64,000 nucleotides of DNA from JALOOB01 sp040766655 (GTDB lineage: Bacteria; Chloroflexota; Anaerolineae; CG2-30-64-16): the NCBI GenBank assembly GCA_040766655.1, contig JAXGQB010000008.1, positions 124,001 to 188,000 on the forward strand, written 5' to 3'. The notes below the pieces were generated by a model that saw only the letters and a program-made list of their open reading frames with translations, did not search any database and was not told the origin of the DNA. Positions 8,392 to 16,686 of this stretch are shown in pieces. How positions within the stretch are numbered: the first letter of the stretch is position 1; the number at the start of each line of letters is the position of its first letter. The translations under genes and the position numbers were made by a program.

Positions 8392-8451
8392 AGGTGCCGG
8401 GCACCTCCGAGGCTGCCCGGCACCTAAGGACGGCGAGGCTGCCCGGCACCT
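8392..8451. repeat. GTGCCGGGCAC-family repeat cluster (three copies)
   Basis: A 15-bp palindrome AGGTGCCGGGCACCT (8392-8406) is followed by two exact 18-bp copies of CGAGGCTGCCCGGCACCT (8408-8425 and 8434-8451). The same core recurs at 32246-32278 and 56808-56893. The rest of the 8285-8512 gap shows only the cbiM control region. Confidence 0.8.
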
Positions 8452-8512
8452 GATGACACAAGGCGCCCCGCGCCAGAAGACCCAGGGCGAGGGCGCCCGA
8501 GCGTCGCGCGGA

Positions 8513-9151
8513 TCAGGCGAGGCCGGGCTTGAAGAGGCCTTCCTCGTCCGCGTCGAGCAGGCCCGCGGCCATCCTGTGCGGGTCGACAGGGGTCAGGTCG
8601 CGGACCATGGCGGGGGTCAGGATGGGAACGGTGCGCATGCCGGTGATGCGTTTTTCGATGCGGTCGCAGCCCGCGTCGGAGGTTTCCCACGCCACACGGT
8701 CGTAGGGTGTCAGGTCCAGCAGCCGGGTGTAGCCGCGGAGCGTGCGGCGGCCCAGGGTGTTGAAGAAGTCGTCGAAGTAGGACATCACCAGCTCGCGCAG
8801 GGTCCGGTACACCGGCTCGCGGTAGCGCAGGCCGGTGAAGTTGGACTTGGCGAGCGCGCCGAACGCGTCGTTGTGGCGGAATACGGCCAGCATGTGGTCG
8901 TCATCGACCAGCGGTTCCTGCTTCAGGTCGATGACGAGGGGCGGATGCCCCAGGCGGCGAAGCGCGGCCGCGGCGAAGAGCGCGCCGTCGTAGCAGTGGC
9001 CCCGGCGCTCGCGAATTACCCGCAGCGGGCAGCGGTTGAAGTAGTCCGGCTCGTACGTGATGCCGTCCAGGAAGTCCTGGATGCGGCGCGGGGTGGTGAG
9101 GCGGGCTAACAGCGCAGCCTCCTCATGGGTGAGCTCGTCTTCCAGCCTCAT
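8513..9151 (-). CDS. Transglutaminase-like superfamily protein, function unknown
   Basis: A 212-residue soluble protein. RRGHCYDGALFAAAALR followed by LGHPPLVIDL and DDDHMLAVF resembles the Cys-His core of the transglutaminase/cysteine-protease fold, with Cys in GHCYDG and His in DDHML as candidate catalytic residues. The remainder has FDDFFNTLGRRTLRGYTRLLDL. I do not recognise a named family. The start is chosen at an ATG with GAGGTGACC upstream; a longer frame to 9277 is low-complexity. It stands alone, divergent from the GT2 gene. Confidence 0.6.
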   Translation of the reverse strand: MRLEDELTHEEAALLARLTTPRRIQDFLDGITYEPDYFNRCPLRVIRERRGHCYDGALFAAAALRRLGHPPLVIDLKQEPLVDDDHMLAVFRHNDAFGALAKSNFTGLRYREPVYRTLRELVMSYFDDFFNTLGRRTLRGYTRLLDLTPYDRVAWETSDAGCDRIEKRITGMRTVPILTPAMVRDLTPVDPHRMAAGLLDADEEGLFKPGLA

Positions 9152-9312
9152 GGTCACCTCATTCTCCGAACAGATCGCGGCCGATCCGTGCGCCGGGCGC
9201 CGGCGCGGGGATGGCCTGCGTGAAGCTCTCACCGTGCTCCGTTGCCAGAAGTATATGGGCGCGGGGCGGGAAGTCAAGGCACGCAGCTTTGGGCGTTCGC
9301 CCGGGCGTCCGC

Positions 9313-9318
9313 TATAAT
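9313..9318 (+). promoter_or_regulatory. TATAAT -10 element of the glycosyltransferase operon
   Basis: A perfect TATAAT lies 36 bp before the preferred TTG start of the GT2 gene. The -35 is not clear. A start site near 9324 would make the upstream ATG at 9327 almost leaderless but give the TTG start a normal leader containing AGAGGAGG. Confidence 0.5.
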
Positions 9319-9353
9319 GTGCGTCTATGGTCCATTCAGAGGAGGCTGCCTCG

Positions 9354-10130
9354 TTGAAGCTTTCGGTCCTGATCCCCTGTTACAATGAAATCGAGACCCT
9401 GGCCGAGATCGTCGACCGCGTGCTGGACGTCGAGATCGTCCTGCGCGTGCGCGACGGGAAGGCGGGGCTCCTGCCGGGAGCCCTCCCCGGGGAGGCCGCC
9501 GCGAGGTCTGCAACCGTCGAGCTGGTCATCGACAAAGAGATCATCATCGTGGATGACGGGTCGACGGACGGCACGCGCGATATCCTGCCGGCCCTGGCCG
9601 AGCGTGAAGGCGTCTTCGTGCATTATCACGAGCGCAACATGGGGAAGGGCGCGGCCGTGCGTACGGCCATCGAGAAGTCGACGGGCGACATCCTTATCGT
9701 ACAGGACGCGGACCTGGAGTATGACCCGCGCGAGTATCCCCAACTCATGCAGCCCATCGTGGAGGGGCGGACCAAGGTGGTTTACGGCAGCCGGTTCCTG
9801 GGCGGGCCGCGCAAGGCGATGTTCTTCACCCACATGATGGGCAACAAGGCCCTGACCCTCTTCACCAACATCCTGTTCGACACGATCCTCTCTGACATGG
9901 AGACGTGCTACAAGGTTTTCACGCGCGAGGTGGCCGAGAAGCTCAGGCTGAAGGAGCACGGCTGGGGGTTCGATCCAGAGATCACGGCTAAGATCCTGAA
10001 GCGCGGCTATCGCATCTACGAGGTGCCGATCTCGTATACCGGCCGCGAGTATCACGAGGGAAAGAAGATCAGCTGGCGCGACGGGCTGACGGTGATGTGG
10101 ACGCTGTTGAAGTATCGCCTGACCGAATGA
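9354..10130 (+). CDS. Family 2 glycosyltransferase, dolichyl-phosphate-sugar synthase type
   Basis: A GT-A enzyme of the DPM1-like group that attaches a sugar to polyprenyl phosphate. Motifs are LSVLIPCYNE, EIIIVDDGSTDGT, QDADLEYDP and a C-terminal CYKVF/GWGFDPEI segment. I prefer the TTG start because AGAGGAGG lies eight bases upstream; an ATG at 9327 in frame has none. About 30 residues (from VLRVRDGKAG to ELVID) separate the first strand from EIIIVDD, where relatives have a few; the DNA there is palindromic. Its stop overlaps the GT39 start (ATGA). Confidence 0.88.
   Translation: MKLSVLIPCYNEIETLAEIVDRVLDVEIVLRVRDGKAGLLPGALPGEAAARSATVELVIDKEIIIVDDGSTDGTRDILPALAEREGVFVHYHERNMGKGAAVRTAIEKSTGDILIVQDADLEYDPREYPQLMQPIVEGRTKVVYGSRFLGGPRKAMFFTHMMGNKALTLFTNILFDTILSDMETCYKVFTREVAEKLRLKEHGWGFDPEITAKILKRGYRIYEVPISYTGREYHEGKKISWRDGLTVMWTLLKYRLTE
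9465..9495. repeat. Double palindrome in frame inside the GT2 gene
   Basis: GGGCTCC (9465-9471) pairs with GGAGCCC (9477-9483), and the perfect 14-bp palindrome CCTCCCCGGGGAGG (9482-9495) follows at once. The stretch encodes the extra GLLPGALPGEA residues that interrupt the usual N-terminal GT2 strand-helix-strand. Confidence 0.6.
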
Positions 10131-11794
10131 AGCGGGCTGCACCCCTTGCGGCGTTGACCTTGTTGGCGCTTGTCCTGCGCGTCCTCCCCTGGCTGGCGAA
10201 CCTGCCGCTCCATCACGATGAAGCGCTCTATGGCACGTGGGCCCGCGCGATTGCGGACGGCTCCGACCCGCTCCTGCTGGCGCCGTGGGTCGACAAGCCG
10301 CCGCTCGTGCTCTATCTCCTTGCGCTGGCCATCCGGACGACCGGCGTCTCGGAACTGAGCCTGCGGCTTCCCGGCATGCTGGCCGGCACGCTGACGATCC
10401 CCGCGACGTACGCCCTCGCGCGGCGAGTGTATGGCAGCGGGCCGGGGTGGATCTCGGCAATCCTTGTGACACTTTCGCCCTTTGCCATCCTCTTCGCCCC
10501 GACCGCTTTCACCGACGGGTGGCTGACGCTGTTCGTGACCCTGGCCGTAGCTGCGGCCGTGGGACAGCGGCCCGGCTGGGCGGGCGTGCTCATCGGGCTC
10601 GCGGCCGCGAGCAAGCAGCAGGGCGTCCTCTTCACCCCGTTGGTCCTCGCGTTGGTCCTGGCCTCAGTGGGGCCCCGCGCAGGCATCCTGAGCGGAGCGA
10701 CCGAAGGGAGCGCAGTCGAAGGACGGCGTCTCTCGGCCACACTCGGGGCCGTGGCCGCGGCAGTGCTGGGCTTCCTCGTCGTGTTCGGGCCGGTGACGTG
10801 GTGGGACAGCCTGCGCTGGCATAACCGGCCGAGCTACTGGGACCAGAGCCTTCAGACGTACGGCGGGATCGTGCTGCTCCCTGCGGCCGAGTGGTCCGGC
10901 CGCGCGGTGCAGTGGGCCGAGCAGGCCGGGCGGCTATATGGTCTCCCATTGCTCAGCGCCCTCGTGCTGGCGGCCGCGGCTGCGACCTTTGCCGGCGCCC
11001 GGAGCAGGGCAGGAGGGCCGCATCCTTCGACTTCGCTCCCTTCGGTCGCTCCGCTCAGGACGCTCGAGACCAACCACACCCACAATCATTCGGGAACGGC
11101 GCGCGTGGCTGACGAGCGCACGTTTTCGTGGCTCATCGGTGGGTTCGTTCTGGCCTACTTCGTGGTTCACATCATCGTCTCCTTCCAGCCCTGGGATAGG
11201 TACCTTCTGCCTGTACTGCCCCTGATCTGCGTGCTCGCGGGCCGCGGGGCCAGCCGCGCGCTCGCGGCCGTGCGACGAGGATGGGGCAAGGTCGGGGCAG
11301 GGCTCGCGGTCGCGGCGGCCGCCGCTGCGCTGCTGTGGGGCGCGAGCCTCGGCACGAGTCCCCGCGCGGATGAACGCCTGCCCGTGGGCAGCGACATCGG
11401 CGTGTATCGCGGGGTGGCCGAGGCCGCACGCTACCTCGCAGGCCAGCCAGCGGGCGCAACGGTGTACTACGATCGCATCGGCTGGCACCTGGGGTTCTAC
11501 CTGTATGATGCGCCCGTGACCCGGAGCTGGTATGATTCGCCGGAGAAGCTGGCCCGCGAGGCCGCGCGCGTGGCTGTCGAAGATGGCGCTGCGGCCCAGT
11601 GGTTGCTGTTGCCCGCGTGGCAGGCGGATGACCTGCCGGGGCTGGCTGCGGCACTCTCCGGAGCCGGCTTCGAGGCGCGCGAGGCCGCGACCGTGCGCGG
11701 CCCGGACGATCGCGCCGACGTGACGCTGTACCGGATCGAGCCGATGCGGACGGTGGCGCGCGGGGCTGGGGCAGGGAAGGAGCAGGCGTGGTGA
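10127..11794 (+). CDS. GT39-type membrane glycosyltransferase (PMT/ArnT-like)
   Basis: A 555-residue integral membrane glycosyltransferase. The first helix is followed by LPLHHDEALYGTWARAIADG, the conserved acidic loop of GT39/ArnT-type enzymes, then DPLLLAPWVDKPPLVLYLLA and about ten further helices. It probably uses the lipid-linked sugar made by the preceding GT2. Start is the ATG overlapping the GT2 stop. Residues about 187-199 and 299-312 are encoded by two inverted copies of one 38-bp repeat (10686-10723, 11023-11060); both fall at loops between membrane segments, so the fold may tolerate them. Confidence 0.85.
   Translation: MKRAAPLAALTLLALVLRVLPWLANLPLHHDEALYGTWARAIADGSDPLLLAPWVDKPPLVLYLLALAIRTTGVSELSLRLPGMLAGTLTIPATYALARRVYGSGPGWISAILVTLSPFAILFAPTAFTDGWLTLFVTLAVAAAVGQRPGWAGVLIGLAAASKQQGVLFTPLVLALVLASVGPRAGILSGATEGSAVEGRRLSATLGAVAAAVLGFLVVFGPVTWWDSLRWHNRPSYWDQSLQTYGGIVLLPAAEWSGRAVQWAEQAGRLYGLPLLSALVLAAAAATFAGARSRAGGPHPSTSLPSVAPLRTLETNHTHNHSGTARVADERTFSWLIGGFVLAYFVVHIIVSFQPWDRYLLPVLPLICVLAGRGASRALAAVRRGWGKVGAGLAVAAAAAALLWGASLGTSPRADERLPVGSDIGVYRGVAEAARYLAGQPAGATVYYDRIGWHLGFYLYDAPVTRSWYDSPEKLAREAARVAVEDGAAAQWLLLPAWQADDLPGLAAALSGAGFEAREAATVRGPDDRADVTLYRIEPMRTVARGAGAGKEQAW
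10686..10723 (+). repeat. 38-bp dispersed repeat, copy A (inside GT39 gene)
   Basis: It starts TCCTGAGCGGAGCGACC and ends GCGCAGTCGAAGGA. Translated in frame it gives LSGATEGSAVEG. It matches the reverse complement of copy B at 37 of 38 positions. Confidence 0.85.
11023..11060 (-). repeat. 38-bp dispersed repeat, copy B (inside GT39 gene, inverted)
   Basis: It reads TCCTTCGACTTCGCTCCC at one end and GCTCCGCTCAGGA at the other on the plus strand. In frame it encodes STSLPSVAPLRT, so both orientations of this element stay open in the same gene. Confidence 0.85.
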
Positions 11795-14616
11795 GGGGCA
11801 TGCGAGGCCACGACCGCCTCTGGGACGTGGCGGCGTTGGGCGGGCTGGCGCTGGCCGCGCTGGCGCTCTGCTGGCCGCTGGGGCTGACCAATCGCATCCT
11901 GGCAGGCATCGACGCGTTCACCTATTTCACCCCCTACTGGGCCTACCGGATGGAGGCCTTCCGGGCCGGCGTGGTTCCGCTGTGGAACCCCTATCTCTTC
12001 TCCGGCGCGCCGTTTCTGGCCAACATCCAGGCCGCGGTGCTCTACCCGCTGCACTGGCCGCTGAGCTGGTTGCGTCCCGAGCAGGCGCTCGTCTGGTCGG
12101 CGCTGCTGCACGTGTTCATGGCGAGTGCCTTTGCCTATGGATTCGCGCGGCGCACATTGCGCGTGCGCCATCTGGCTGCGTTCGGCGCGGCCTTGGTCTA
12201 CGGGCTCGGTGGCTTCACCCTGGCCCGGATCGAGAACATCAACCAGTTGAACGCGTTGGCCTGGCTGCCGGCGCTGCTGTGGCTGTACGACGAGTGTCTG
12301 CGCCAGCCGAGCCGTGCGTCGCGCGGGCGACGCACGGCGCCCTTCATCGGCCTCAGCGTGGCCATCGCCCTGCAGCTGCTGGCCGGGCACACGCAGACGA
12401 CCTTCATCAACATGGTCGGGCTCGGGCTGTGGGCGCTGCTCTCCCTGGGCCGGCCGCTGCGTCCCGCGCGGCTGTGGCCGCTCCTGTCGGTCGTCATCGC
12501 GGTGGGCCTCGCCGCGGCGCAGCTGCTGCCCACGCTCGAACTCAACGGTCTGGGCCTGCGCACGGAGGGAGTCCCGTACCGCCAAGCCGTCAGCTTTTCC
12601 CTGCGGCCGCAGTTGCTGTTGCAGAGCCTGCTGCCGCCATTCGGCCGCGGCCTGGCCGAGGCATTCGGCAGCGAGGGGTACGCTGAGTTCGTCGGCTACG
12701 TGGGCGTGAGCGGCCTGCTCCTCGCGGGCCCGGGCGTGCTGGCCGGTTGGCGGTCGGCCGTCACGCGGTGGGGCGGGTGGCTGCGTCCGGCCGCCCTGGC
12801 TGTGGCGGGCCTCCTGCTGGCCCTCGGCGCATACAACCCGCTGACCTACGTGCTGTGGCGCTTCGTGCCCGGCTTCGACCTCTTCCGCGCGCCCGCGCGG
12901 TGGCTGGCGTTGTTCGCGCTGGGGTGCGCGCTGCTGGCCGCCCTGGGGATCGATGGTCTGGCGAAGGCCGATCCCGTGCGGCCCGCCGCGCGTCCTCGCG
13001 GGCGGCTCACCTGGGCCATGATCGCCCTCGTCGCGCTGGCGGGCGTGGCGCTGCTGGTCCTGCAGGTGTGGCCATCGGCGCCGACGGTGGCGGGATGGGT
13101 GGCGGCCGCGGTCGCCACCGTCTTTCTGATCGGCTGGTCGCAACGTGCAGCGCAGAGGAGGAGCTCTGCTGCGGAAGGCCCCGCGGCGTGGCTCCATTTC
13201 GCCCCGGCGCTGCTGGTCGCCCTGCTACTCGGCGAACTCCTGCTCGCGTCGCGCGGCCTGCCCTACACGCTGGCCACCGCGCCCATGGCGACCTCGCTGC
13301 GCACTGCGCCTGCGGCGCTGCTGGGCGCAACGGAGGCGCAGCCTCCCGCGGGACGTGACCGGTTCCTGAGCCTCTCGGACATTCGCTTCGATCCGGGCGA
13401 CCTGGCGGAGCTGCGCGATCTGCAGTCTGATCGCCTGCCCCCTGACGCAGTCGAGCGCATGGTGCGCGCGGCCAAGCAGGTCGAGGTGCTGTCGCCCAAC
13501 CTCTCGCTCTTCTATCGCCTGCCCGCAGTCGACGGGTATGACGGCGGCCTTCTGCCGCTGCAGCGCTACGTCCTGCTGCAGAAGCTGTTCCTCTCGTCCG
13601 GCGAAATGACGCCGGACGGCCGCCTGCGGGAGCAACTCACGGCGACACCCGACCGTCGCCTGCTGGACCTCACGGGCGTGCGTTTCGTCGTCACCGATAA
13701 GCAGCGGGACCTGTGGGTCGACGACGTCTATTACGACCTCGAGCAGCAGGCCACCGCGGCGGGAGGCACCCGCATCGACCTGGACCTGGCAGGCTACCCG
13801 TCGTTCACCGCGGATGCGGTGGGTTTGGTGGTGCAGGCGACGTCCGGCACCGAGCCGCTGCACGTGCTGCTAGAGGTCACGCCCATCGAGGGCGCGCAGG
13901 TCAGCGTGGCGTTCGAGGCGCCGCCCGCCCCTGCGACCGGGCCTGTCGCGCCGGTCATCGTGCCCCTGCCCGCGGCGGTGCGGCCGGCCCAGATTGTTTT
14001 ACATAACAACGGAGACAGCGAGCTGACCCTGCTGGGCATGAGCCTGATCGACCGGAGCACGGGCGCGCATGCCTCCGTCACCGTTTCGCCGCACGGCGAC
14101 TTCCGGCGCATCCACTCGGGCGACGTGAAGATCTACGAGCGGCTGGGCGCGCCCGGCAGGGCGTGGATCGTGCACGGCGTGCTGCCCGTGGCGGGCGCGG
14201 AGGAAGCGCAGGCCGCGGTGGCGGAGGACGGTTTTGACCCGAGGGCCGTGGCGGTCGTGGAAGCGGAATTGCCCGCGGCCGGCCCCGCGCCAGCGGCGCC
14301 AGGCGAGCAGGCGACGATCGTGGACTACGAGGCGGCGCGCCTTACGCTTAGGGCGACGCTGATCGAGCCCGGCCTGCTGGTGGTCGCGGATGCGTGGTAC
14401 CCGGGCTGGCGCGGGCAGGTGGATGGGGAAGACGTCGGGATCGTGCCCGCGAATCTGCTGTACCGCGCGATCGCGCTGGGGCCGGGCGTCCACGAAGTAA
14501 CGATGTCCTATGAGCCGCGGTCCTGGCTGGCGGGCGTGTGGATCAGCCTGGCCACCGCAGCCGTCCTGCTCGTCACGTTGCTCGCCGCGCTGCGAGACCG
14601 GTTTATTCGTTTGTGA
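11788..14616 (+). CDS. YfhO-family membrane protein
   Basis: A 942-residue membrane protein. The N-terminal two-thirds has about a dozen hydrophobic segments, with FTYFTPYWAYRMEAFRAG and LWNPYLFSGAPFLANIQ, the YfhO signature resembling GT-C enzymes. The C-terminal region ends with DAWYPGWRGQVDG, a hallmark of YfhO proteins, then a last helix. The GTG start has AAGGAG five bases upstream and overlaps the GT39 stop. It probably glycosylates or exports a cell-surface polymer together with the two preceding enzymes; the exact reaction is unknown. Confidence 0.85.
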   Translation: MVRGMRGHDRLWDVAALGGLALAALALCWPLGLTNRILAGIDAFTYFTPYWAYRMEAFRAGVVPLWNPYLFSGAPFLANIQAAVLYPLHWPLSWLRPEQALVWSALLHVFMASAFAYGFARRTLRVRHLAAFGAALVYGLGGFTLARIENINQLNALAWLPALLWLYDECLRQPSRASRGRRTAPFIGLSVAIALQLLAGHTQTTFINMVGLGLWALLSLGRPLRPARLWPLLSVVIAVGLAAAQLLPTLELNGLGLRTEGVPYRQAVSFSLRPQLLLQSLLPPFGRGLAEAFGSEGYAEFVGYVGVSGLLLAGPGVLAGWRSAVTRWGGWLRPAALAVAGLLLALGAYNPLTYVLWRFVPGFDLFRAPARWLALFALGCALLAALGIDGLAKADPVRPAARPRGRLTWAMIALVALAGVALLVLQVWPSAPTVAGWVAAAVATVFLIGWSQRAAQRRSSAAEGPAAWLHFAPALLVALLLGELLLASRGLPYTLATAPMATSLRTAPAALLGATEAQPPAGRDRFLSLSDIRFDPGDLAELRDLQSDRLPPDAVERMVRAAKQVEVLSPNLSLFYRLPAVDGYDGGLLPLQRYVLLQKLFLSSGEMTPDGRLREQLTATPDRRLLDLTGVRFVVTDKQRDLWVDDVYYDLEQQATAAGGTRIDLDLAGYPSFTADAVGLVVQATSGTEPLHVLLEVTPIEGAQVSVAFEAPPAPATGPVAPVIVPLPAAVRPAQIVLHNNGDSELTLLGMSLIDRSTGAHASVTVSPHGDFRRIHSGDVKIYERLGAPGRAWIVHGVLPVAGAEEAQAAVAEDGFDPRAVAVVEAELPAAGPAPAAPGEQATIVDYEAARLTLRATLIEPGLLVVADAWYPGWRGQVDGEDVGIVPANLLYRAIALGPGVHEVTMSYEPRSWLAGVWISLATAAVLLVTLLAALRDRFIRL

Positions 14617-14627
14617 GAGATTCCATA

Positions 14628-14633
14628 TATAAT
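14628..14633 (+). promoter_or_regulatory. TATAAT -10 element before the amaP-like/scpB pair
   Basis: A perfect -10 box in an AT-rich dip (ATTCCATATATAATC), 18 bp before the next start codon. The -35 is weak. It marks a new transcript after the YfhO gene. Confidence 0.5.
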
Positions 14634-14650
14634 CGGGGTGGGAGGGACTC

Positions 14651-15211
14651 ATGAACATTTTCAACAAGATTGCCGTGGTCGTACTGCTCTTCGGGCTGCT
14701 TGCGCTGTGCATGCTGGTCGCGCTTTTTCCCCTGCAGGTGCTGGCCGTCGTTCAGAACAGTGCGACGCAGGCCGCAAGCGGGCTGCGCAACATGGAGGCA
14801 AACCAGGGGTGGCTCTTTGCCCTGGTGCGGGTCGCCCTGGCCGTGCTGAGCCTGGTCATCGTGCTGCCGCTGCTGTGGCAGGAGATCAAGCCGCGGCGGC
14901 CGCGCGCGGTCAAGGTGGTGACGGAGAGCGGCAGCAACGCGGCGGTCACGACCGATTCGGTGGCACGGCGCCTGGCGTGGCATCTCGACCAACTGGCCGA
15001 CGTGGTAACCGTGACGCCGGTCGTCACTGGCGGCGGCAAGCTGGTCAACGTGAAGCTGAACGTGCAGACCCGGCCCGAGATCGACGTGCCGATGAAGACG
15101 GACGAGATCGTCGCGGTGGCCAAGGAGGTCATCACCGAGCGGATGGGCCTGCAGCTGGGCAAGATCGAAGTGCACATCGAGCACACGCCGTACAGCGAAG
15201 AGGTGGCATGA
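14651..15211 (+). CDS. AmaP-like (Asp23/Gls24-anchor) membrane protein
   Basis: A 186-residue protein. Two N-terminal membrane helices (about residues 8-34 and 58-78) are followed by a positively charged KPRRPRAVKV and a small Asp23-like domain that reads DVVTVTPVVTGGGKLVNVKLNV and ends EVHIEHTPY. AmaP-type proteins anchor alkaline-shock proteins at the membrane of Gram-positive bacteria; here the anchor and Asp23-like fold appear in one chain. It overlaps scpB by four bases. The role in this organism is not known. Confidence 0.7.
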   Translation: MNIFNKIAVVVLLFGLLALCMLVALFPLQVLAVVQNSATQAASGLRNMEANQGWLFALVRVALAVLSLVIVLPLLWQEIKPRRPRAVKVVTESGSNAAVTTDSVARRLAWHLDQLADVVTVTPVVTGGGKLVNVKLNVQTRPEIDVPMKTDEIVAVAKEVITERMGLQLGKIEVHIEHTPYSEEVA

Positions 15212-15789
15212 CCGTTGACGCTGAGATCACCGCACCGGGTGCTGAGGTTCCCGGCGGCGAGCTTGCGCTGCCCGCCTTGCTGGAGGCGTTGCTGTTCGTC
15301 TCGCCGTCGCCGGCTCCCATCGCGCGGCTTGCGCAGGCGGCCCAGGTGGACGAGCAGGTCGTCGCGGCTGCCCTCGCTGAGTTGGGCGAGCGATACGCCG
15401 GTGAAGGCCGCGGCCTGCGCATGATCCGAAAGGGCGACCGGGTTCACCTCACCACCGCGCCCGACGCGGCTGCGGCCGTCGAGCGCTTCCTGGGCCTCGA
15501 TCTGAGCACGAAGCTCTCCTCTGCGGCGCTGGAGGCGCTGGCGGTGATCGCCTACCGCCAGCCCTTGACGCGGGGCCAGATCGAGGAGATCCGGGGCGTG
15601 AACTGCGACGGCGTCCTCAAGACCCTCATCGCGCGCGAACTGGTGGAGCCGGTGGGGCGGCTGGAACAGCCCGGCCGGCCCTTCCTCTACGGCACGACGC
15701 TGCAATTCCTGCAGTACTTCGGGCTCGAAGACCTGGACCGCTTGCCCCCCCTGCCATCCCCCGAGACGCCCGAGCCGGAAACGGTATAA
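15208..15789 (+). CDS. scpB: Segregation and condensation protein B
   Basis: A 193-residue ScpB, the tandem winged-helix partner of SMC and ScpA in chromosome condensation. Signatures are LLEALLFVSPSP at the N-terminus, SSAALEALAVIAYRQPLTRGQIEEIRGV in the second winged helix, and a final FLYGTTLQFLQYFGLEDLDRLP. The ATG overlaps the stop of the AmaP-like gene. No scpA is seen in the window. Length and motif order are normal. Confidence 0.95.
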   Translation: MTVDAEITAPGAEVPGGELALPALLEALLFVSPSPAPIARLAQAAQVDEQVVAAALAELGERYAGEGRGLRMIRKGDRVHLTTAPDAAAAVERFLGLDLSTKLSSAALEALAVIAYRQPLTRGQIEEIRGVNCDGVLKTLIARELVEPVGRLEQPGRPFLYGTTLQFLQYFGLEDLDRLPPLPSPETPEPETV

Positions 15790-15838
15790 CGCGCTACTGT
15801 CCTTTTCGTCCATCGCTCGTAGGTTAAGGGGGAGCAAT

Positions 15839-15866
15839 GAGCTCGCGCTCTACGAACAGCGAGCTC
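15839..15866 (+). promoter_or_regulatory. Inverted repeat in the leader of the HTH-Sm gene
   Basis: GAGCTCGC (15839-15846) and GCGAGCTC (15859-15866) are perfect complements with a 12-nt loop. The element ends five bases before the AAGGAG ribosome-binding site. It could be a DNA operator for the helix-turn-helix or an RNA hairpin for the Sm-like domain. Confidence 0.5.
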
Positions 15867-15882
15867 CAGCAAGGAGACCCCT

Positions 15883-16686
15883 ATGACTGAGAATCTATGG
15901 GCTTTGCGTGAGCAGAAGCGGATGAGCGTCGCCACGCTCGCCACCCGCGCAGGGCTGCCGATCGGCCTGATCATGGAATATGAGGCGGGCCAGCGATCGG
16001 TTGACCCGCGGCACCTGAGTCGCCTGGCGCGCGCCCTCTACGTGGAAGAGTCGGACATACCGCTGCGCGGCGAACCGCGTCCCGGCTCACCTCAGCTCGA
16101 GCGGACTCCGGCGCGGACCGAGCAACCGGCGCGTCCGCCGGTGCGTCCGCCCGAGCCGCAGGGGGTGCGTGAGCCATCCGGCGCCGCGCCCGCCCCGATG
16201 GAGCAGGGCAGCCGCGCCCGCAACGCGCGCGGCCCCCGGACAGGTGTCGAGCCCAAGCCCCCCGCGCCTGCGCGGCCGAGCCAGCTCACCCATCTGAACG
16301 ACCTGATGTCGCGGCTCGGAAAGGATCGAGCCGAAGTCGAAGCCGAGATGGGTAAGCCGCTGGCGGAGATGAACCGCCTCGAGGCGAGCAGCCTGCTTGC
16401 CAGGTTCCAGACGGAGATGCGGTCGGCCGCCATCGTTGACCGGCGCAGGGCGTACCTGCCCGAGGCGGTCGACCAATATGAGCTGCGTTATCTGACCGAC
16501 CTGCAGGAGAGCCAGGCGCACGTTCGTTTCGAGCTGTTCGATGGCCGCACGGTCGACGGCCGGGTCTCGGGGTTCGGTCCCTATCACATCACTGTGGTGC
16601 AGGAGGACGGCAGCGAGCTGACGCTCAACAAGCTGGCGCTGGTCTCTTACCGGCGGGCCGCGAGCGGCGGGGAGCAGCCGTCATGA
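15883..16686 (+). CDS. XRE helix-turn-helix protein with C-terminal Hfq/Sm-like domain (paralogue 1)
   Basis: A 267-residue protein in three parts. Residues about 4-58 are an XRE-type helix-turn-helix (MSVATLATRAGLPIGLIMEYE). Residues about 60-135 are a Pro/Arg-rich disordered linker. After a helical stretch, residues about 205-260 read VRFELFDGRTVDGRVSGF, GPYHITVV and LNKLALVSY, which matches the Hfq pattern of a G-x-V-x-G-x-V-x-x-F Sm1 strand set followed by a K-H-A-I-like Sm2 strand. A DNA- or RNA-binding regulator is likely. It overlaps the next gene, a smaller paralogue, by four bases. Confidence 0.7.
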   Translation: MTENLWALREQKRMSVATLATRAGLPIGLIMEYEAGQRSVDPRHLSRLARALYVEESDIPLRGEPRPGSPQLERTPARTEQPARPPVRPPEPQGVREPSGAAPAPMEQGSRARNARGPRTGVEPKPPAPARPSQLTHLNDLMSRLGKDRAEVEAEMGKPLAEMNRLEASSLLARFQTEMRSAAIVDRRRAYLPEAVDQYELRYLTDLQESQAHVRFELFDGRTVDGRVSGFGPYHITVVQEDGSELTLNKLALVSYRRAASGGEQPS

